DNA of 64,000 nt from Streptococcus sp. zg-86. GTDB taxonomy: Bacteria > Bacillota > Bacilli > Lactobacillales > Streptococcaceae. Every line of letters starts with the position of its first letter. Within the stretch, counting starts at the first letter, position 1. Location of the stretch: assembly GCF_017639855.1 (NCBI RefSeq), contig NZ_CP072115.1, positions 1,928,501 to 1,992,500 of the forward strand. Reading direction: 5' to 3'. Both the position numbers and the translations under genes were made by a program. Positions 45,798 to 54,963 of this stretch are shown here, one piece after another. A model generated the notes under the pieces. The model had not been told where the DNA came from. It saw only the letters and a list, made by a program, of their open reading frames with translations, and did not search any database.

Positions 45798-47489
45798 TCA
45801 ATATAAATCTTTCAATGAATGATCTTCTACAGTGGCTAAGAAAAGGTCATCTTGAATCAGTTCTTGAATTTTGACCAAGGCTTCTTGTACATCGCATTTC
45901 TTGGTAATATAACGGGAAAGAAGTTGCTCTAAGTGTGGTTGAAACTGCCGGCTTGTCTCCTTCATTGTATGATAGGTCAAAAAGTGATTGATTTTCATGA
46001 CATCCTCATAAGTCAAAACAGGCTCTACCTGTAAGACTGGAAAAGAAGCACGTAAATTGTCACTCGTTGAAATCAGCAAATCCATTTCTAAAATATCCTC
46101 CACACTGTGGAACTGCTCGGTTGTAAAAACAGCCTTGATACTATCCACCGGAAGATAGGATTGACATTGCTTGTAAAATAATTTTTGAACACCAACACCT
46201 TCGTCACAAACAAGATAAATTTCCCGCACAGCTGCACTTTGAATATGCTTATTTTTTAAGGCGCCACCAATATGAATGGTAAAATAAGCAATATCATCAT
46301 CATTCATTTGAACGAGCCATTCTTCTTCCAAAGTGTAGGAAGCAGCCACTTTCACTGTTACAAACAAATCTTTATACTTTTGTTTGATTTGTCTAGTAAG
46401 AGGATTGCGTGACAAAATGCCATAGGTCTTACGAAAGAGAAAGGCTTTTGCATGCATGACCAGATTACGCATAAGTAGCTCTCGATTGTCAATTTCAAAG
46501 GCAGAACAGCGTAAAAATTCATCAACAAATCGCTCCAAAGTCGCTTTGATATCAGCAAAGTCTTGACTATTGGTATGAATATCCTTATCCTTTCGATAAG
46601 ATAAAAGAAGCATGGCTATCAAAGAAATCTCAATTTCATCTAAGCCAACCGCAAACTTCTCTGCTAAGGAAGAAGCTAAATGTTGGGCAGCTTTATATTC
46701 AATACGCTTGCGAATGAGAGCAAATTCACGTTCAATTTCATGTTGTTCGCTCGTTTTTAAGACCATATTACGGTATCCCAAAAGCAAGTAGGGCAAAACC
46801 TTTAGCATAAACTCAATTTCATAATGATTGATTTTCTTACCCAAATCAATTTCTAATTGATTCACCTGTTCTGCTAAAAAAGCGACAATTTCTGGAGCAA
46901 AGAGTAATTCACAGCCTTCAAAATAGGGAACTTTCTCATTTAGAATCGTTAGGAAGCCTTCATTTGGATTGGAAAAAACTTCATAGAGAAGAGAGTGGAT
47001 ATACTGGATTTTATTAAGCGGGTGACATTTGAAAAAATAACCTTCAGACTTGGTTGCATAGAGATACACCTTGAATTGCTCTGTCGTTAATTGGGCACGA
47101 ATTTCACTTAAATCATTTAAAACAGTATTGCGAGAGACATCGGTCAAGGCCATGAGTTTCTCAATCGTCACACGCTCTGAGGTGATGGCAATATAGATGG
47201 TCATCAATTGAATCCGTTCTTCCATACTCATGACATAATGGTACGAATCCATATTATCTAATAAGACCTGACAAACAACTTTTTGCTCATCCGTCAGCAA
47301 AATCCCAATCCGTGGTAAACTCACAATCGGATCGATATGTCTAGGGAGTGCGGCGTTAATTTTTTCCAGATGGTAATAGATTTTACGCCTAGACTGACCC
47401 ATGGTACGTGAAATGCTCATGACCGTTTGCGAGTTGGTCAATCCCATTAAATAAGTTAGCAATTCCAAACTGCTTTTATCTAGCAACAT
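45798..47489 (-). CDS. ulaR: PRD-domain transcriptional regulator of the ula genes (BglG/Mga-type)
   Basis: The 563-residue protein has two N-terminal HTH segments (SQTVMSISRTMGQSRRKIYY, about 18-37; KLMALTDVSRNTVLNDLSEI, about 110-129). Two PRD domains follow (about 170-385), then an EIIB-Gat-like domain (about 395-480, YLVCDEGVGVQKLFYKQC) and a C-terminal tail. It is a DNA-binding activator type, not an RNA-binding antiterminator. PTS phosphorylation of the PRDs links activity to ascorbate uptake. It lies between ulaF and ulaG. Pneumococcal UlaR is the family precedent. The two matching operator dyads at 45306 and 52521 are the predicted targets. Confidence 0.85.
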   Translation of the reverse strand: MLLDKSSLELLTYLMGLTNSQTVMSISRTMGQSRRKIYYHLEKINAALPRHIDPIVSLPRIGILLTDEQKVVCQVLLDNMDSYHYVMSMEERIQLMTIYIAITSERVTIEKLMALTDVSRNTVLNDLSEIRAQLTTEQFKVYLYATKSEGYFFKCHPLNKIQYIHSLLYEVFSNPNEGFLTILNEKVPYFEGCELLFAPEIVAFLAEQVNQLEIDLGKKINHYEIEFMLKVLPYLLLGYRNMVLKTSEQHEIEREFALIRKRIEYKAAQHLASSLAEKFAVGLDEIEISLIAMLLLSYRKDKDIHTNSQDFADIKATLERFVDEFLRCSAFEIDNRELLMRNLVMHAKAFLFRKTYGILSRNPLTRQIKQKYKDLFVTVKVAASYTLEEEWLVQMNDDDIAYFTIHIGGALKNKHIQSAAVREIYLVCDEGVGVQKLFYKQCQSYLPVDSIKAVFTTEQFHSVEDILEMDLLISTSDNLRASFPVLQVEPVLTYEDVMKINHFLTYHTMKETSRQFQPHLEQLLSRYITKKCDVQEALVKIQELIQDDLFLATVEDHSLKDLY

Positions 47490-47582
47490 CTGCCTCTATC
47501 TCCTTTAAGTAGTATGACTATTTTAACATGTTTTACTTGTGAAAACCATTTTTTATAAGGTCTGCTGACAATACTCCTCTTT

Positions 47583-47629
47583 TAAAAAGGAAGAAGGGAA
47601 GACAGTTCAACTGTTTGCTCTTCCCTTTG
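47583..47629 (-). terminator. ula operon terminator
   Basis: AAGGGAAGA pairs with the following CTTCCCTT across a loop containing ACAGTTGAACTGT; CTTCCTTTTT follows on the minus strand, between ulaF and the regulator gene. Confidence 0.75.
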
Positions 47630-47650
47630 TTTATCACCTTCAACTAGATG

Positions 47651-48367
47651 TTAATGCGCCACTTCCTTTTGACCATAGTATGCATTTGGACCATGCTTTC
47701 TGAGGTAATGCTTATCCATAACATAGGCGGGTGCTGCTTCCACGCGAGGATTAATCTGCTCGGTGAACCGATCCATTTTCGCCACTTCTTCTAATACGAC
47801 CGAATGGTAAACAGCCTGCGCTGGATCTTTTCCCCACGTAAAAGGACCATGATTGCGCACAACAATCCCAGGTACGGCTACTGGATCAATGCCGCGTGTC
47901 GCAAAGGTTTCAATGATGACACTTCCAGTCTCCTTCTCATAGGCTGTATTCACTTCATCAGCGGTTAATGAGCGAGCGCAAGGAATAGGACCATAAAAAT
48001 AATCCGCATGCGTTGTCCCATAAAAAGGAATATCACGGCCAGCCTGCGCCCAACCAACTGCTTCTGTTGAATGAGTGTGGACAACCGCACCGATTTCAGG
48101 CCAAGCCTTATAGAGTGCTACATGGGTTGCAAGGTCAGAAGAAGGGTTAAGAGTTCCCTCAACAACATTTCCTTCCAAATCTGTCACTACCATGTTCTCA
48201 GGGCTTAACTTGTCATAATCCACACCTGATGGTTTAATGACAATCCGTTCCAATTCACGGCAGACCTCTGAAACATTTCCCCATGTAAACTTAACCAAAC
48301 CATGCTTGGGCAAGGCTAAATTTGCCTCATAAACCCGCTGACGCATTTTTTCTAATGATTTTGGCAT
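47651..48367 (-). CDS. ulaF: L-ribulose-5-phosphate 4-epimerase
   Basis: Final epimerase of ascorbate catabolism, yielding D-xylulose-5-phosphate for the pentose phosphate pathway. The 238-residue class II aldolase-family protein has the metal-site motifs VVHTHSTEAVGWAQ (about 94-107) and NHGPFTWG, plus YGTTHADYF. It starts 1 base after the ulaE stop. An araD-type role is excluded by the operon context. Confidence 0.93.
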   Translation of the reverse strand: MPKSLEKMRQRVYEANLALPKHGLVKFTWGNVSEVCRELERIVIKPSGVDYDKLSPENMVVTDLEGNVVEGTLNPSSDLATHVALYKAWPEIGAVVHTHSTEAVGWAQAGRDIPFYGTTHADYFYGPIPCARSLTADEVNTAYEKETGSVIIETFATRGIDPVAVPGIVVRNHGPFTWGKDPAQAVYHSVVLEEVAKMDRFTEQINPRVEAAPAYVMDKHYLRKHGPNAYYGQKEVAH

Positions 48368-48368
48368 A

Positions 48369-49232
48369 TTAACGTAACCCCGCTTTCTCCATCAATGGGT
48401 AAAGAAAATCTTGTGCTTCTTTAATAGCTGCACGCGTTTCTTCCACCGTTGCACAATTTTCAGACCACATTTCGATTAAAAATGGCCCTTGGTAATTGGT
48501 TTTCTTTAAAACAGCAAAGGTATTTTCCCAATCAACGCAGCCTCGACCAAATGGCACATCACGAAACTGTCCCTTAGAAGTCTCAGTAACCGCATAAGTG
48601 TCCTTCAAATGAAGTGCAGCTATAGCTTGGTGCCCAATGACAAATTCACTATATAGGTCATTATGCCAAGCAGAAAGATTTCCCGTATCTGGATAGACAA
48701 AAAGATATGGGGAGCCGATTTCCTTTGCAATTGCCAAGTATTTTTCAATGCTATTGATAAATGGATCATCCATGATTTCAATCGCTAGCATGACCTGAGC
48801 CTGTTCTGCCCAATCACAAGCCTGACGTAGATTTTTCAAGAAACGCTCGCGGGTTTCTGGTGATTTTTCTTCATAATACACATCATAGCCTGCCAGTTGA
48901 ATGACCCGTACCCCCAAATCCTGGGCTAATTCAATACATTTCTGCATAGTTTCAAGTGACTTGGCTTCAAGGACGGGATTGTTTGATCCCAGCGGATAAC
49001 GGCGATGACCTGAAAAACAAATCGTCGGAATGCGGACTCCTGTTTGGTAAATCGCCTGAACAAGCTCTAAGCGTTCTTTCTTAGTCCAATCAAGACGAGC
49101 CAAACGATGATCACTTTCATCTACTGACATCTCCACAAAGTCAAATCCGAGGTCTTTTGCGAACGCTAAACGCTCTAGCCAACTAAAGTGTTTAGGCGTT
49201 GCCTTTTCATAAATTCCAATTGGTCTAGCCAT
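48369..49232 (-). CDS. ulaE: L-xylulose-5-phosphate 3-epimerase
   Basis: Converts L-xylulose-5-phosphate to L-ribulose-5-phosphate. The 287-residue AP-endonuclease-2-like TIM barrel has MARPIGIYEKATPKHFSWLE at the start, ICFSGHRRYPLGS, AIEIMDDPFINS and PYLFVYPDTGNLSAW, with the metal-binding Glu, Asp and His residues of the family. It lies 3 bases downstream of ulaD. Normal length. Confidence 0.92.
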   Translation of the reverse strand: MARPIGIYEKATPKHFSWLERLAFAKDLGFDFVEMSVDESDHRLARLDWTKKERLELVQAIYQTGVRIPTICFSGHRRYPLGSNNPVLEAKSLETMQKCIELAQDLGVRVIQLAGYDVYYEEKSPETRERFLKNLRQACDWAEQAQVMLAIEIMDDPFINSIEKYLAIAKEIGSPYLFVYPDTGNLSAWHNDLYSEFVIGHQAIAALHLKDTYAVTETSKGQFRDVPFGRGCVDWENTFAVLKKTNYQGPFLIEMWSENCATVEETRAAIKEAQDFLYPLMEKAGLR

Positions 49233-49235
49233 ATC

Positions 49236-49901
49236 CTACCCCCAAATACGGCAGATTTCATCTTTAAAGGCACGTGCTGCAGCGGCTGGGTTCTCCGCCT
49301 CTGTAATCCCTCGACCAGCAATAAAGGTGAAGACATCCACTCCTTCAAAGAGTTTCAAGGTATCAACGTCAAGTCCTCCTGTAACGGACACACGAAAGCC
49401 CATATCAATCAATTTTTTCACCTTGGTCAAGTCCTTTTCACCCCATGTTTCCCCTGCAAGAAGGGCATCACGAGATTGGTGGTAAATAGCTTGAGAAATC
49501 CCCGCATCAAGCCACATTTGAGCCTGATCATAAGTCCAATCACCATATAGTTCTACTTGGATTTCACCTTTATCACCACGAACTTCTTGAATAGCTTTCA
49601 AGGCTGCTTTCATGGTTGGAATGGTCGCTGAGCAAATACAAGTCATCCAATCTGCACCGCGCACGGCATTGTTTTTTGCAACGGTACCACCTGCATCCGC
49701 ACATTTTGTATCTGCCACAATGATTTTATCAGGGAAAAGGCTCCGAAGCACTTCAACCAGTTCACTACCTACTTGCAGTAAACAAACTGTCCCTGCCTCA
49801 ATCACATCTACCTCATGGCCAACAGATACCGCTGCCTTAATCGCCCCCTGCAAATCTGAATGATCTAGAGCAACTTGTAAATTTGGAATATGTTTTGTCA
49901 T
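49236..49901 (-). CDS. ulaD: 3-keto-L-gulonate-6-phosphate decarboxylase
   Basis: Decarboxylates 3-keto-L-gulonate-6-phosphate to L-xylulose-5-phosphate. The 221-residue orotidine-monophosphate-decarboxylase-suprafamily barrel has the conserved D (LQVALDHSD), the DTKCADAGG motif (about 64-72) and GLDVDTLKLFEGVDVF followed by the phosphate-binding AGRGI. It is upstream of ulaE in the ula operon. Confidence 0.94.
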   Translation of the reverse strand: MTKHIPNLQVALDHSDLQGAIKAAVSVGHEVDVIEAGTVCLLQVGSELVEVLRSLFPDKIIVADTKCADAGGTVAKNNAVRGADWMTCICSATIPTMKAALKAIQEVRGDKGEIQVELYGDWTYDQAQMWLDAGISQAIYHQSRDALLAGETWGEKDLTKVKKLIDMGFRVSVTGGLDVDTLKLFEGVDVFTFIAGRGITEAENPAAAARAFKDEICRIWG

Positions 49902-50021
49902 ACGAATCTCTTTTCTATATTTTTATTTTAGTTTTTAATCGTTTTCTAAAATGGTTTGTCCCGACCTCTTTCATTGAATACTTAATTACGTTTTCATTTG
50001 AATTCGATTTAAGATTTCAGT

Positions 50022-50507
50022 TTATGATTCAAGGTCAAGTCCTTCAAGATATGGACTATTCTTAGACTCTTCCACCATAGCAAGAACTTCTGCTTCTGAC
50101 TGGCAAGAAACCAAACGCTCGATTGAATTTTCTAACTCAAAGAGAGCGATAATTTGCGGAATGGCAACAGAAGTATGAATAGCAGAGCTTGTCGCTGCGA
50201 GTGTCAACAGCACACTCACTTCTTTTCCATCCGGAAAAACAACTGGTTTTGTCAAGGTGATAAAGGCAAAAGCATCACGTAAGACACCTGCTTCTGGACG
50301 AGCATGGGGCATAGCCATGCCTGGCATCAAGATATAGTAAGGACCGTATTCCTTTGTCGAATCAATGATTGCATGGTAATATTCCTCGTTAACTGCTCCA
50401 CTTTCAATCAATGGTTCAACAGCCAAGCGTACTGCTTCTTCCCAAGTTTCTGCTGTCAAGCCTAGACGGATAGAATTATTTTCTGTAAAGGCTTTTTTCA
50501 AATTCAT
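50022..50507 (-). CDS. ulaC: PTS ascorbate-specific IIA component
   Basis: Cytoplasmic phosphocarrier of the L-ascorbate PTS, receiving phosphate from HPr on H68 (MPGMAMPHARPEAG) and passing it to UlaB. The 161-residue mannitol/fructose-type EIIA starts at the ATG 50507, after AGAGGAAGATCAA; a longer frame is not supported. It lies between ulaB and ulaD with about 85-120 base gaps. Confidence 0.93.
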   Translation of the reverse strand: MNLKKAFTENNSIRLGLTAETWEEAVRLAVEPLIESGAVNEEYYHAIIDSTKEYGPYYILMPGMAMPHARPEAGVLRDAFAFITLTKPVVFPDGKEVSVLLTLAATSSAIHTSVAIPQIIALFELENSIERLVSCQSEAEVLAMVEESKNSPYLEGLDLES

Positions 50508-50591
50508 TTGATCTTCCTCTTCTTTTTCTATGAAAGAAGCTGGAATCATCCTCCCAGCCTCTTTAAAACGCAATCGTCTACTCCAATAGGA

Positions 50592-50870
50592 TTATAGAAC
50601 TTCCTGTAATTTTGTTTTAATCTCATTGTCATCCATGAGATTGTCCAGTCCGACTAATTTGCCATTAGTACGGCCTTCCAATTCATTAATCAAGTGAACA
50701 GAGGCAATCACAATATCATAACCAGCTGCAAGACCTTTTGCTTCACCAACACTACATGAATTGACCGTAAAATCACTTTGACCAAGATTGCGCAGAGCAT
50801 TTTCTACTTTCATCTTAATCACCATAGATGAACCCATGCCATTTCCACAGGCTGTTAGTACTTTCACCAT
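50592..50870 (-). CDS. ulaB: PTS ascorbate-specific IIB component
   Basis: The 92-residue EIIB of the lactose/cellobiose-like fold. The phosphorylated cysteine is Cys8 in VLTACGNGMGSS. It transfers phosphate from UlaC to ascorbate entering through UlaA. It is second gene of the ula operon. Confidence 0.95.
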   Translation of the reverse strand: MVKVLTACGNGMGSSMVIKMKVENALRNLGQSDFTVNSCSVGEAKGLAAGYDIVIASVHLINELEGRTNGKLVGLDNLMDDNEIKTKLQEVL

Positions 50871-50994
50871 ATTCTTTTCCTTTTATTTATACCAATGGGA
50901 AACTCCCACCTGTATAAATCCTTTCTATCATTCTATTTTAGATTTATTTTCTACTTAGCCACCAACATCAGAAGATGATTTTTGACCAGTATCC

Positions 50995-52446
50995 TTATTC
51001 TTGAGCTTCCCCACGATAGTAAGCCTCTTTATCTTTTGCTTTAGCAAATTGAATTTGTGGAATAGCAAGGAAGAACAAGCATACTAAGACATAGCCAATA
51101 ATACCAAGATATTTGAAGAGATAGCCAAATCCTAGCCACGGGAATTCAAAGTCGATATTACCATGGTAACCACCATAAGCTGCCAAATCAAGTAGGGCAA
51201 CACAGGCAGCACCAAGAGCTACTTGAAGCACACCTGAGATAAAGGATAGGATAACTGCTGCTTTCCAGCCTCCACGCTTATCTGCATAAACGGCGATTGC
51301 TGCATTGTCAAAGAATACTGGAACGAAACCAGTGATAATCAAAACCGGATTTTTAAAGACAATCAAGAGAACAATGGTAATCAATTGACCAATCAAACCA
51401 CAAGCAAAACCTGAAAGCACCGCATTTGGAGAACCAAAACCGTAAGAGGCTGCAACATCCACCGCTGGGAATGACCCTGGAAGGAGCTTGCTTGAAATCC
51501 CTTGGAAGGCATTGGTCAATTCTGTTACGAACATCCGCACCCCTTGCATCAAGATAAAGAGATAAACAGAGAATGTAAAGGCTGTTTGGATAATATACAT
51601 GTAGAAATCTTGTTTAGCTGGATTAAACGGTGTGCCTGAAGTAATGACTTCTTTATTTGCCATAACTTCTGGACCCAAGACCAAGAGAATCCCCCCAAAG
51701 AAGACGAGCATCAAAGTTGCAGAAGCAACAACTGTATCGTGGAAGATAGATAAGAATTTTGGCAATTTCAAGTTATCCAAGTTTTCTTCTTTTTTACCCA
51801 GTTTTCCAGCAACTTTATCCACAAACCAGATAGCAAATTGTTGTTGGTGGCCGATGGCAAATCCTCCACCACCTGTCAAGCGTTGCGTTGCTTCAACCGT
51901 CATATTTGAGCTGACTGCCCAGTAAAGACCACAGATGACCCCGATTGCGGTAATGCCATACCCATTTCTTAACTGAGGAATAAGGAAAAGCACCATAAGC
52001 GAGATAGTCGCTGCCTGTTGCACCATGATGTGACCAGTGATAAACAAGGTCCGAACCTTCGTGATCTTACGGAAAGCGACAAGCAAGATGTTCACTCCGA
52101 AACCAATCAAGAGGGCTGTCGTTGCAGCCTTCACAAATTCTGGGAACATCTCCTGAATTTTTGTATTAGCTGCTGCTAAGCCAAAGTAAGGATCAATAAC
52201 GGCCGCACCAATATTGAATTTGAAATTAAGCGCCGCAAGGATTGGTCGGAAGGTTGTCACCAAACCACCTGCTGCTACGTTCAAAATCATGTACCCTACG
52301 GTTGCTTTCACAAAACCTGAGAACACTTCATGCCCCGGCTTTTTCAAGAGAGCATATCCTAAAAGGACTAAAAGTCCGACAAAGAAGGCTGGATTCTGCA
52401 AAATATTTTGCGAGAACCAATTGAGAATGTCTTTCAAAATCTCCAT
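50995..52446 (-). CDS. ulaA: PTS ascorbate-specific IIC permease
   Basis: Membrane transporter that takes up L-ascorbate with coupled phosphorylation. The 483-residue protein starts MEILKDILNWFSQNILQNPA and has about eleven membrane spans. It has the family segment GHQQQFAIWFVDKVAGKLG (substrate site in homologues) and SYGFGSPNAVLSGFACG. The ATG at 52446 follows a weak GGGGTAAATAGA site. A longer frame runs through the promoter and is rejected. First gene of ulaABCDEF. Confidence 0.94.
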   Translation of the reverse strand: MEILKDILNWFSQNILQNPAFFVGLLVLLGYALLKKPGHEVFSGFVKATVGYMILNVAAGGLVTTFRPILAALNFKFNIGAAVIDPYFGLAAANTKIQEMFPEFVKAATTALLIGFGVNILLVAFRKITKVRTLFITGHIMVQQAATISLMVLFLIPQLRNGYGITAIGVICGLYWAVSSNMTVEATQRLTGGGGFAIGHQQQFAIWFVDKVAGKLGKKEENLDNLKLPKFLSIFHDTVVASATLMLVFFGGILLVLGPEVMANKEVITSGTPFNPAKQDFYMYIIQTAFTFSVYLFILMQGVRMFVTELTNAFQGISSKLLPGSFPAVDVAASYGFGSPNAVLSGFACGLIGQLITIVLLIVFKNPVLIITGFVPVFFDNAAIAVYADKRGGWKAAVILSFISGVLQVALGAACVALLDLAAYGGYHGNIDFEFPWLGFGYLFKYLGIIGYVLVCLFFLAIPQIQFAKAKDKEAYYRGEAQE

Positions 52447-52489
52447 TCTATTTACCCCATTTCTTTTTGTTTTTTGTTTTCCTAGTTTC

Positions 52490-52553
52490 ATTATAGAACT
52501 TGTAAACGCATACAAAAAGACCAAATAAAACACAGGCTTGTGTTCACATTTGG
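52490..52553 (-). promoter_or_regulatory. ulaA promoter with activator-type operator and cre
   Basis: Minus strand: -10 TATAAT (52490-52495), 17-bp spacer, poor -35 TTTTTG (52513-52518), then two bases upstream a 33-bp dyad (52521-52553): CCAAAT-GT-GAACAC-N6-GTGTTT-T-ATTTGG. A cre, TGTAAACGCATACA (52501-52514, 13 of 14), lies in the spacer. Spacing is identical to the ulaG promoter. Confidence 0.78.
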
Positions 52554-52678
52554 ACTGTATTCTTTTATTAAATCAACTAATGAGTAAAAAGGATGTTAGA
52601 AAAGAACTCAAATCTGTCAAAAAGAGACTTCTATCTCCGCTTCCGATCTCATTTGTCTCCAGACCCAGGTATTGACAC

Positions 52679-52792
52679 ACAATTGATGAAACAATCATCG
52701 GAATTTAAAAGACAATATTTATCAATCAGTCACTGCATCACCCTATTTTCACCCACTCTGATAAGAAAGGCTGGACTTGAGCCCAGCCTATT
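52679..52792 (-). repeat. Intergenic stem-loop repeat element, copy 5 (inverted, diverged)
   Basis: ACAATTGATGAAACAATCATC, ATCAATCAGTCACTGCATCA, and CTGATAAGAAAGGCTGGACT follow the family order. The hairpin part is weak. Its right end doubles as the pgi terminator. It fills the 52560-52808 gap. Confidence 0.6.
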
Positions 52793-52797
52793 TTTTA
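52766..52797 (-). terminator. pgi terminator
   Basis: TAGGCTGG-GCTCAA-GTCCAGCCTTTCTT on the minus strand, 12 bases after the pgi stop. Confidence 0.75.
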
Positions 52798-52808
52798 AAC
52801 AATTTTAG

Positions 52809-54158
52809 TTACAAACGAGCATTCAATTCTGCGCCGAGTTCTTCAAATCCTGGTTTTCCAAGAAGGGCAAACATGTTTTTCTTGTAGGCTTCTACCCCTG
52901 GTTGGTCAAATGGGTTAACACCATTTAGGTAGCCAGATAAAGCAATAGCCAATTCGAAGAAATAGATTGTGTAGCCAAGTGTAAACGCATCTTGTTGTGG
53001 AAGAGTGACAAACATATTTGGTACACCGCCGTCTGTATGGGCAAGAAGTACACCGTCTGTTGCTTTTTTGTTGACAAAGTCAACGTCTTTTCCTTGAAGG
53101 TAGCCAAGACCGTCCAAATCTTCTGCCATTTCTGGAATCAAGATATTTTTTCTTGGTTTATCAACACGAATTACTGTTTCAAAGAGATTGCGGTAACCTT
53201 CTTGAATAAATTGACCGAGCGAGTGCAAGTCTGTTGAGAAGTTAGCTGACGTTGGATAAATCCCTTTTTGGTCTTTCCCTTCTGATTCACCAGCCAATTG
53301 TTTCCACCATTCGCTAAAGTATTGAAGAGAAGGTTCATAGTTGGCCAAGATTTCAGTCACATAGCCTTTTCTGTAAAGGATGTTACGAACCACTGCATAT
53401 TGGTAAGCTTCATTTTCTGCAATCTTATCAGAAGCGTAGTCCTTACGAGCTGCATTTGCACCTTCCATAAGAGCTGTAATATCTGCACCTGATGCAGCAA
53501 TTGGGAGCAATCCTACTGCTGTAAGAACTGAGAAACGTCCACCAACATTATCTGGAACCACGAAAGTTTCCCAACCATTTGCGTTAGCTTCGACCTTAAC
53601 CGCTCCACGTTCGCGGTCAGTAGTTGCATAAATCCGCTTGTTTGCTTCTTCTTGACCGTATTTTTTCACGAGCAATTCTTTGAAGACACGGAAGGCAATC
53701 GCTGGCTCAGTAGTCGTACCTGATTTTGAAATCACGTTTACTGAGAAATCTTTATCTGCCACATAGTCTACCAAATCAGCCAAGTAGCTAGATGAAATTG
53801 AATTTCCTGCGTACAAGATTTGAGGCGCTTTGCGCTCATCTTTTGTTTGCAAGTTGACAAAAGAAGTGTTCAAGAAATCAATCGCAGCTTTTGCACCGAG
53901 GTAAGAACCACCGATTCCGATTACGACCAAAACATCACTGTCTGATTGGATTTTTGCAGCAGCTTCTTTAATACGCGCAAATTCTTCCTTGTCATAGTTT
54001 TCTGGTAAATCAAGCCATCCGAGCATCTCAGCTCCTGCTCCAGTACCATTACGCAAGTCTGCATCAAGTGCAGTTACTTGGCTTTGTAAAAAGTCAACTT
54101 CCGTTGGAGCAACGAACTGCCCTAAAACTTTTGAATAATCAAATTGGATATGTGCCAT
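52809..54158 (-). CDS. pgi: Glucose-6-phosphate isomerase
   Basis: Interconverts glucose-6-phosphate and fructose-6-phosphate at the head of glycolysis. The 449-residue protein has the short Gram-positive PGI form with [14 protein letters not shown] (about 80-93), the sugar-phosphate site [13 protein letters not shown], and the second family signature around [18 protein letters not shown]. Monocistronic, with its own promoter and terminator. Confidence 0.97.
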   Translation of the reverse strand: MAHIQFDYSKVLGQFVAPTEVDFLQSQVTALDADLRNGTGAGAEMLGWLDLPENYDKEEFARIKEAAAKIQSDSDVLVVIGIGGSYLGAKAAIDFLNTSFVNLQTKDERKAPQILYAGNSISSSYLADLVDYVADKDFSVNVISKSGTTTEPAIAFRVFKELLVKKYGQEEANKRIYATTDRERGAVKVEANANGWETFVVPDNVGGRFSVLTAVGLLPIAASGADITALMEGANAARKDYASDKIAENEAYQYAVVRNILYRKGYVTEILANYEPSLQYFSEWWKQLAGESEGKDQKGIYPTSANFSTDLHSLGQFIQEGYRNLFETVIRVDKPRKNILIPEMAEDLDGLGYLQGKDVDFVNKKATDGVLLAHTDGGVPNMFVTLPQQDAFTLGYTIYFFELAIALSGYLNGVNPFDQPGVEAYKKNMFALLGKPGFEELGAELNARL

Positions 54159-54188
54159 TATAAATCCTCCATTTTTTCTACATACCTA

Positions 54189-54217
54189 ATGATAACGCTT
54201 TATCAGTATTTTTTCAA
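54189..54217 (-). promoter_or_regulatory. pgi promoter
   Basis: Minus strand -35 TTGAAA (54212-54217), 17-bp spacer, -10 TATCAT (54189-54194), about 30 bases before the start codon. Confidence 0.65.
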
Positions 54218-54311
54218 GGAATTTCTTGTTTTTCATTCATTTTCATAAAATGTGGTCTGTATTTTCTAAAAATATGAAAACTTGCATTCTTCCCTTATTT
54301 ATTATCAAAAA

Positions 54312-54388
54312 TAAAAGAGCACACACTCGACCTCGCTTAGGGCTGCTGGATTCCTCCCCTGACCCGCTTCACGCACAAGTGTTGCTCC
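54312..54388 (-). ncRNA. ffs: Signal recognition particle RNA (small Gram-positive type, scRNA)
   Basis: The minus strand contains the diagnostic SRP helix-8 sequence GGTCAGGGGAGGAATCCAGC followed by AGCCCTAAGCGA. The outer ends pair: GAGCAACACTTG near the 5' end with GAGTGTGTGCTC near the 3' end. TTTTATTTTTG then ends transcription. The RNA is about 77-80 bases and lacks an Alu domain, as in streptococci. It binds Ffh to target membrane and secreted proteins. Exact ends are estimated from the promoter and stem. Confidence 0.9.
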
Positions 54389-54395
54389 ATTTATC

Positions 54396-54423
54396 ATTAT
54401 ACCATAAATCTCAGATTGTGCAA
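54396..54423 (-). promoter_or_regulatory. ffs promoter
   Basis: Minus strand -35 TTGCAC (54418-54423), 16-bp spacer, -10 TATAAT (54396-54401), 7 bases before the predicted RNA 5' end. Confidence 0.75.
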
Positions 54424-54429
54424 CCATTT

Positions 54430-54957
54430 TCAGTCGTCCTCATGTTCTTGAGACTGCGGAATCTGCTTGAGAGCTTTCTTTTTCTCACGCCCTTGACGGA
54501 AAAAAGTCTGCATTATCCTAGCGCACTCATCTTCCAAAACACCTGTTTCGACGGCAACACGATGATTCAGGCGCTCATCTTGCAAAATATCATAGAGACT
54601 GCCTGCGGCACCGAATTTCTGATTCGGCGCACCATAGATAACCTGCGGAATCCGTGCTAGACCAATCGCACCACTACACATAACGCAGGGTTCAATGGTC
54701 ACAAAGAGCGTTGTATCAAGCAAGCGCCAATTTTTTTCTTGCTGATTAGCTTCTTGAATGGCCATGATTTCTGCATGTAAAATGGCCTGATTTTGCTCCT
54801 CACGCGCATTATGCCCTCTGCCGATAATGATCCCGTCTTTGACAATGACACATCCAATCGGAATCTCATCTTTTACTAAAGAACGCTCTGCTTCTTTTAA
54901 AGCCTCCCGCATGAAATACTCTTTTTCTTCTTGACTATAGCTGTTTTTTGTTTTCAT
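54430..54957 (-). CDS. tadA: tRNA-specific adenosine deaminase
   Basis: Deaminates A34 to inosine in the anticodon of tRNA-Arg(ACG). The 175-residue protein has the zinc deaminase motif LHAEIMAI (His and catalytic Glu) and the PCVMCSGAI pair of cysteines, typical of TadA. The ATG at 54957 gives MKTKNSYSQEEKEYF. It lies only six bases after a consensus -10, with no ribosome site, so the mRNA is probably leaderless. A longer frame running into the upstream ABC gene is rejected. ffs follows directly downstream, an arrangement seen in many Firmicutes. Confidence 0.93.
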   Translation of the reverse strand: MKTKNSYSQEEKEYFMREALKEAERSLVKDEIPIGCVIVKDGIIIGRGHNAREEQNQAILHAEIMAIQEANQQEKNWRLLDTTLFVTIEPCVMCSGAIGLARIPQVIYGAPNQKFGAAGSLYDILQDERLNHRVAVETGVLEDECARIMQTFFRQGREKKKALKQIPQSQEHEDD

Positions 54958-54963
54958 GTCCGT

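Noticed and set aside
54189..54206. TGATAAAGCGTTATCA in the pgi promoter as a cre site
   Set aside because: The half-sites are spaced wrongly for the cre consensus (at least two mismatches); it could be another palindrome but cannot be assigned.
54226..54660. 144-codon plus-strand frame across the ffs/tadA region
   Set aside because: It is antisense to the SRP RNA and tadA, both of which are well supported.
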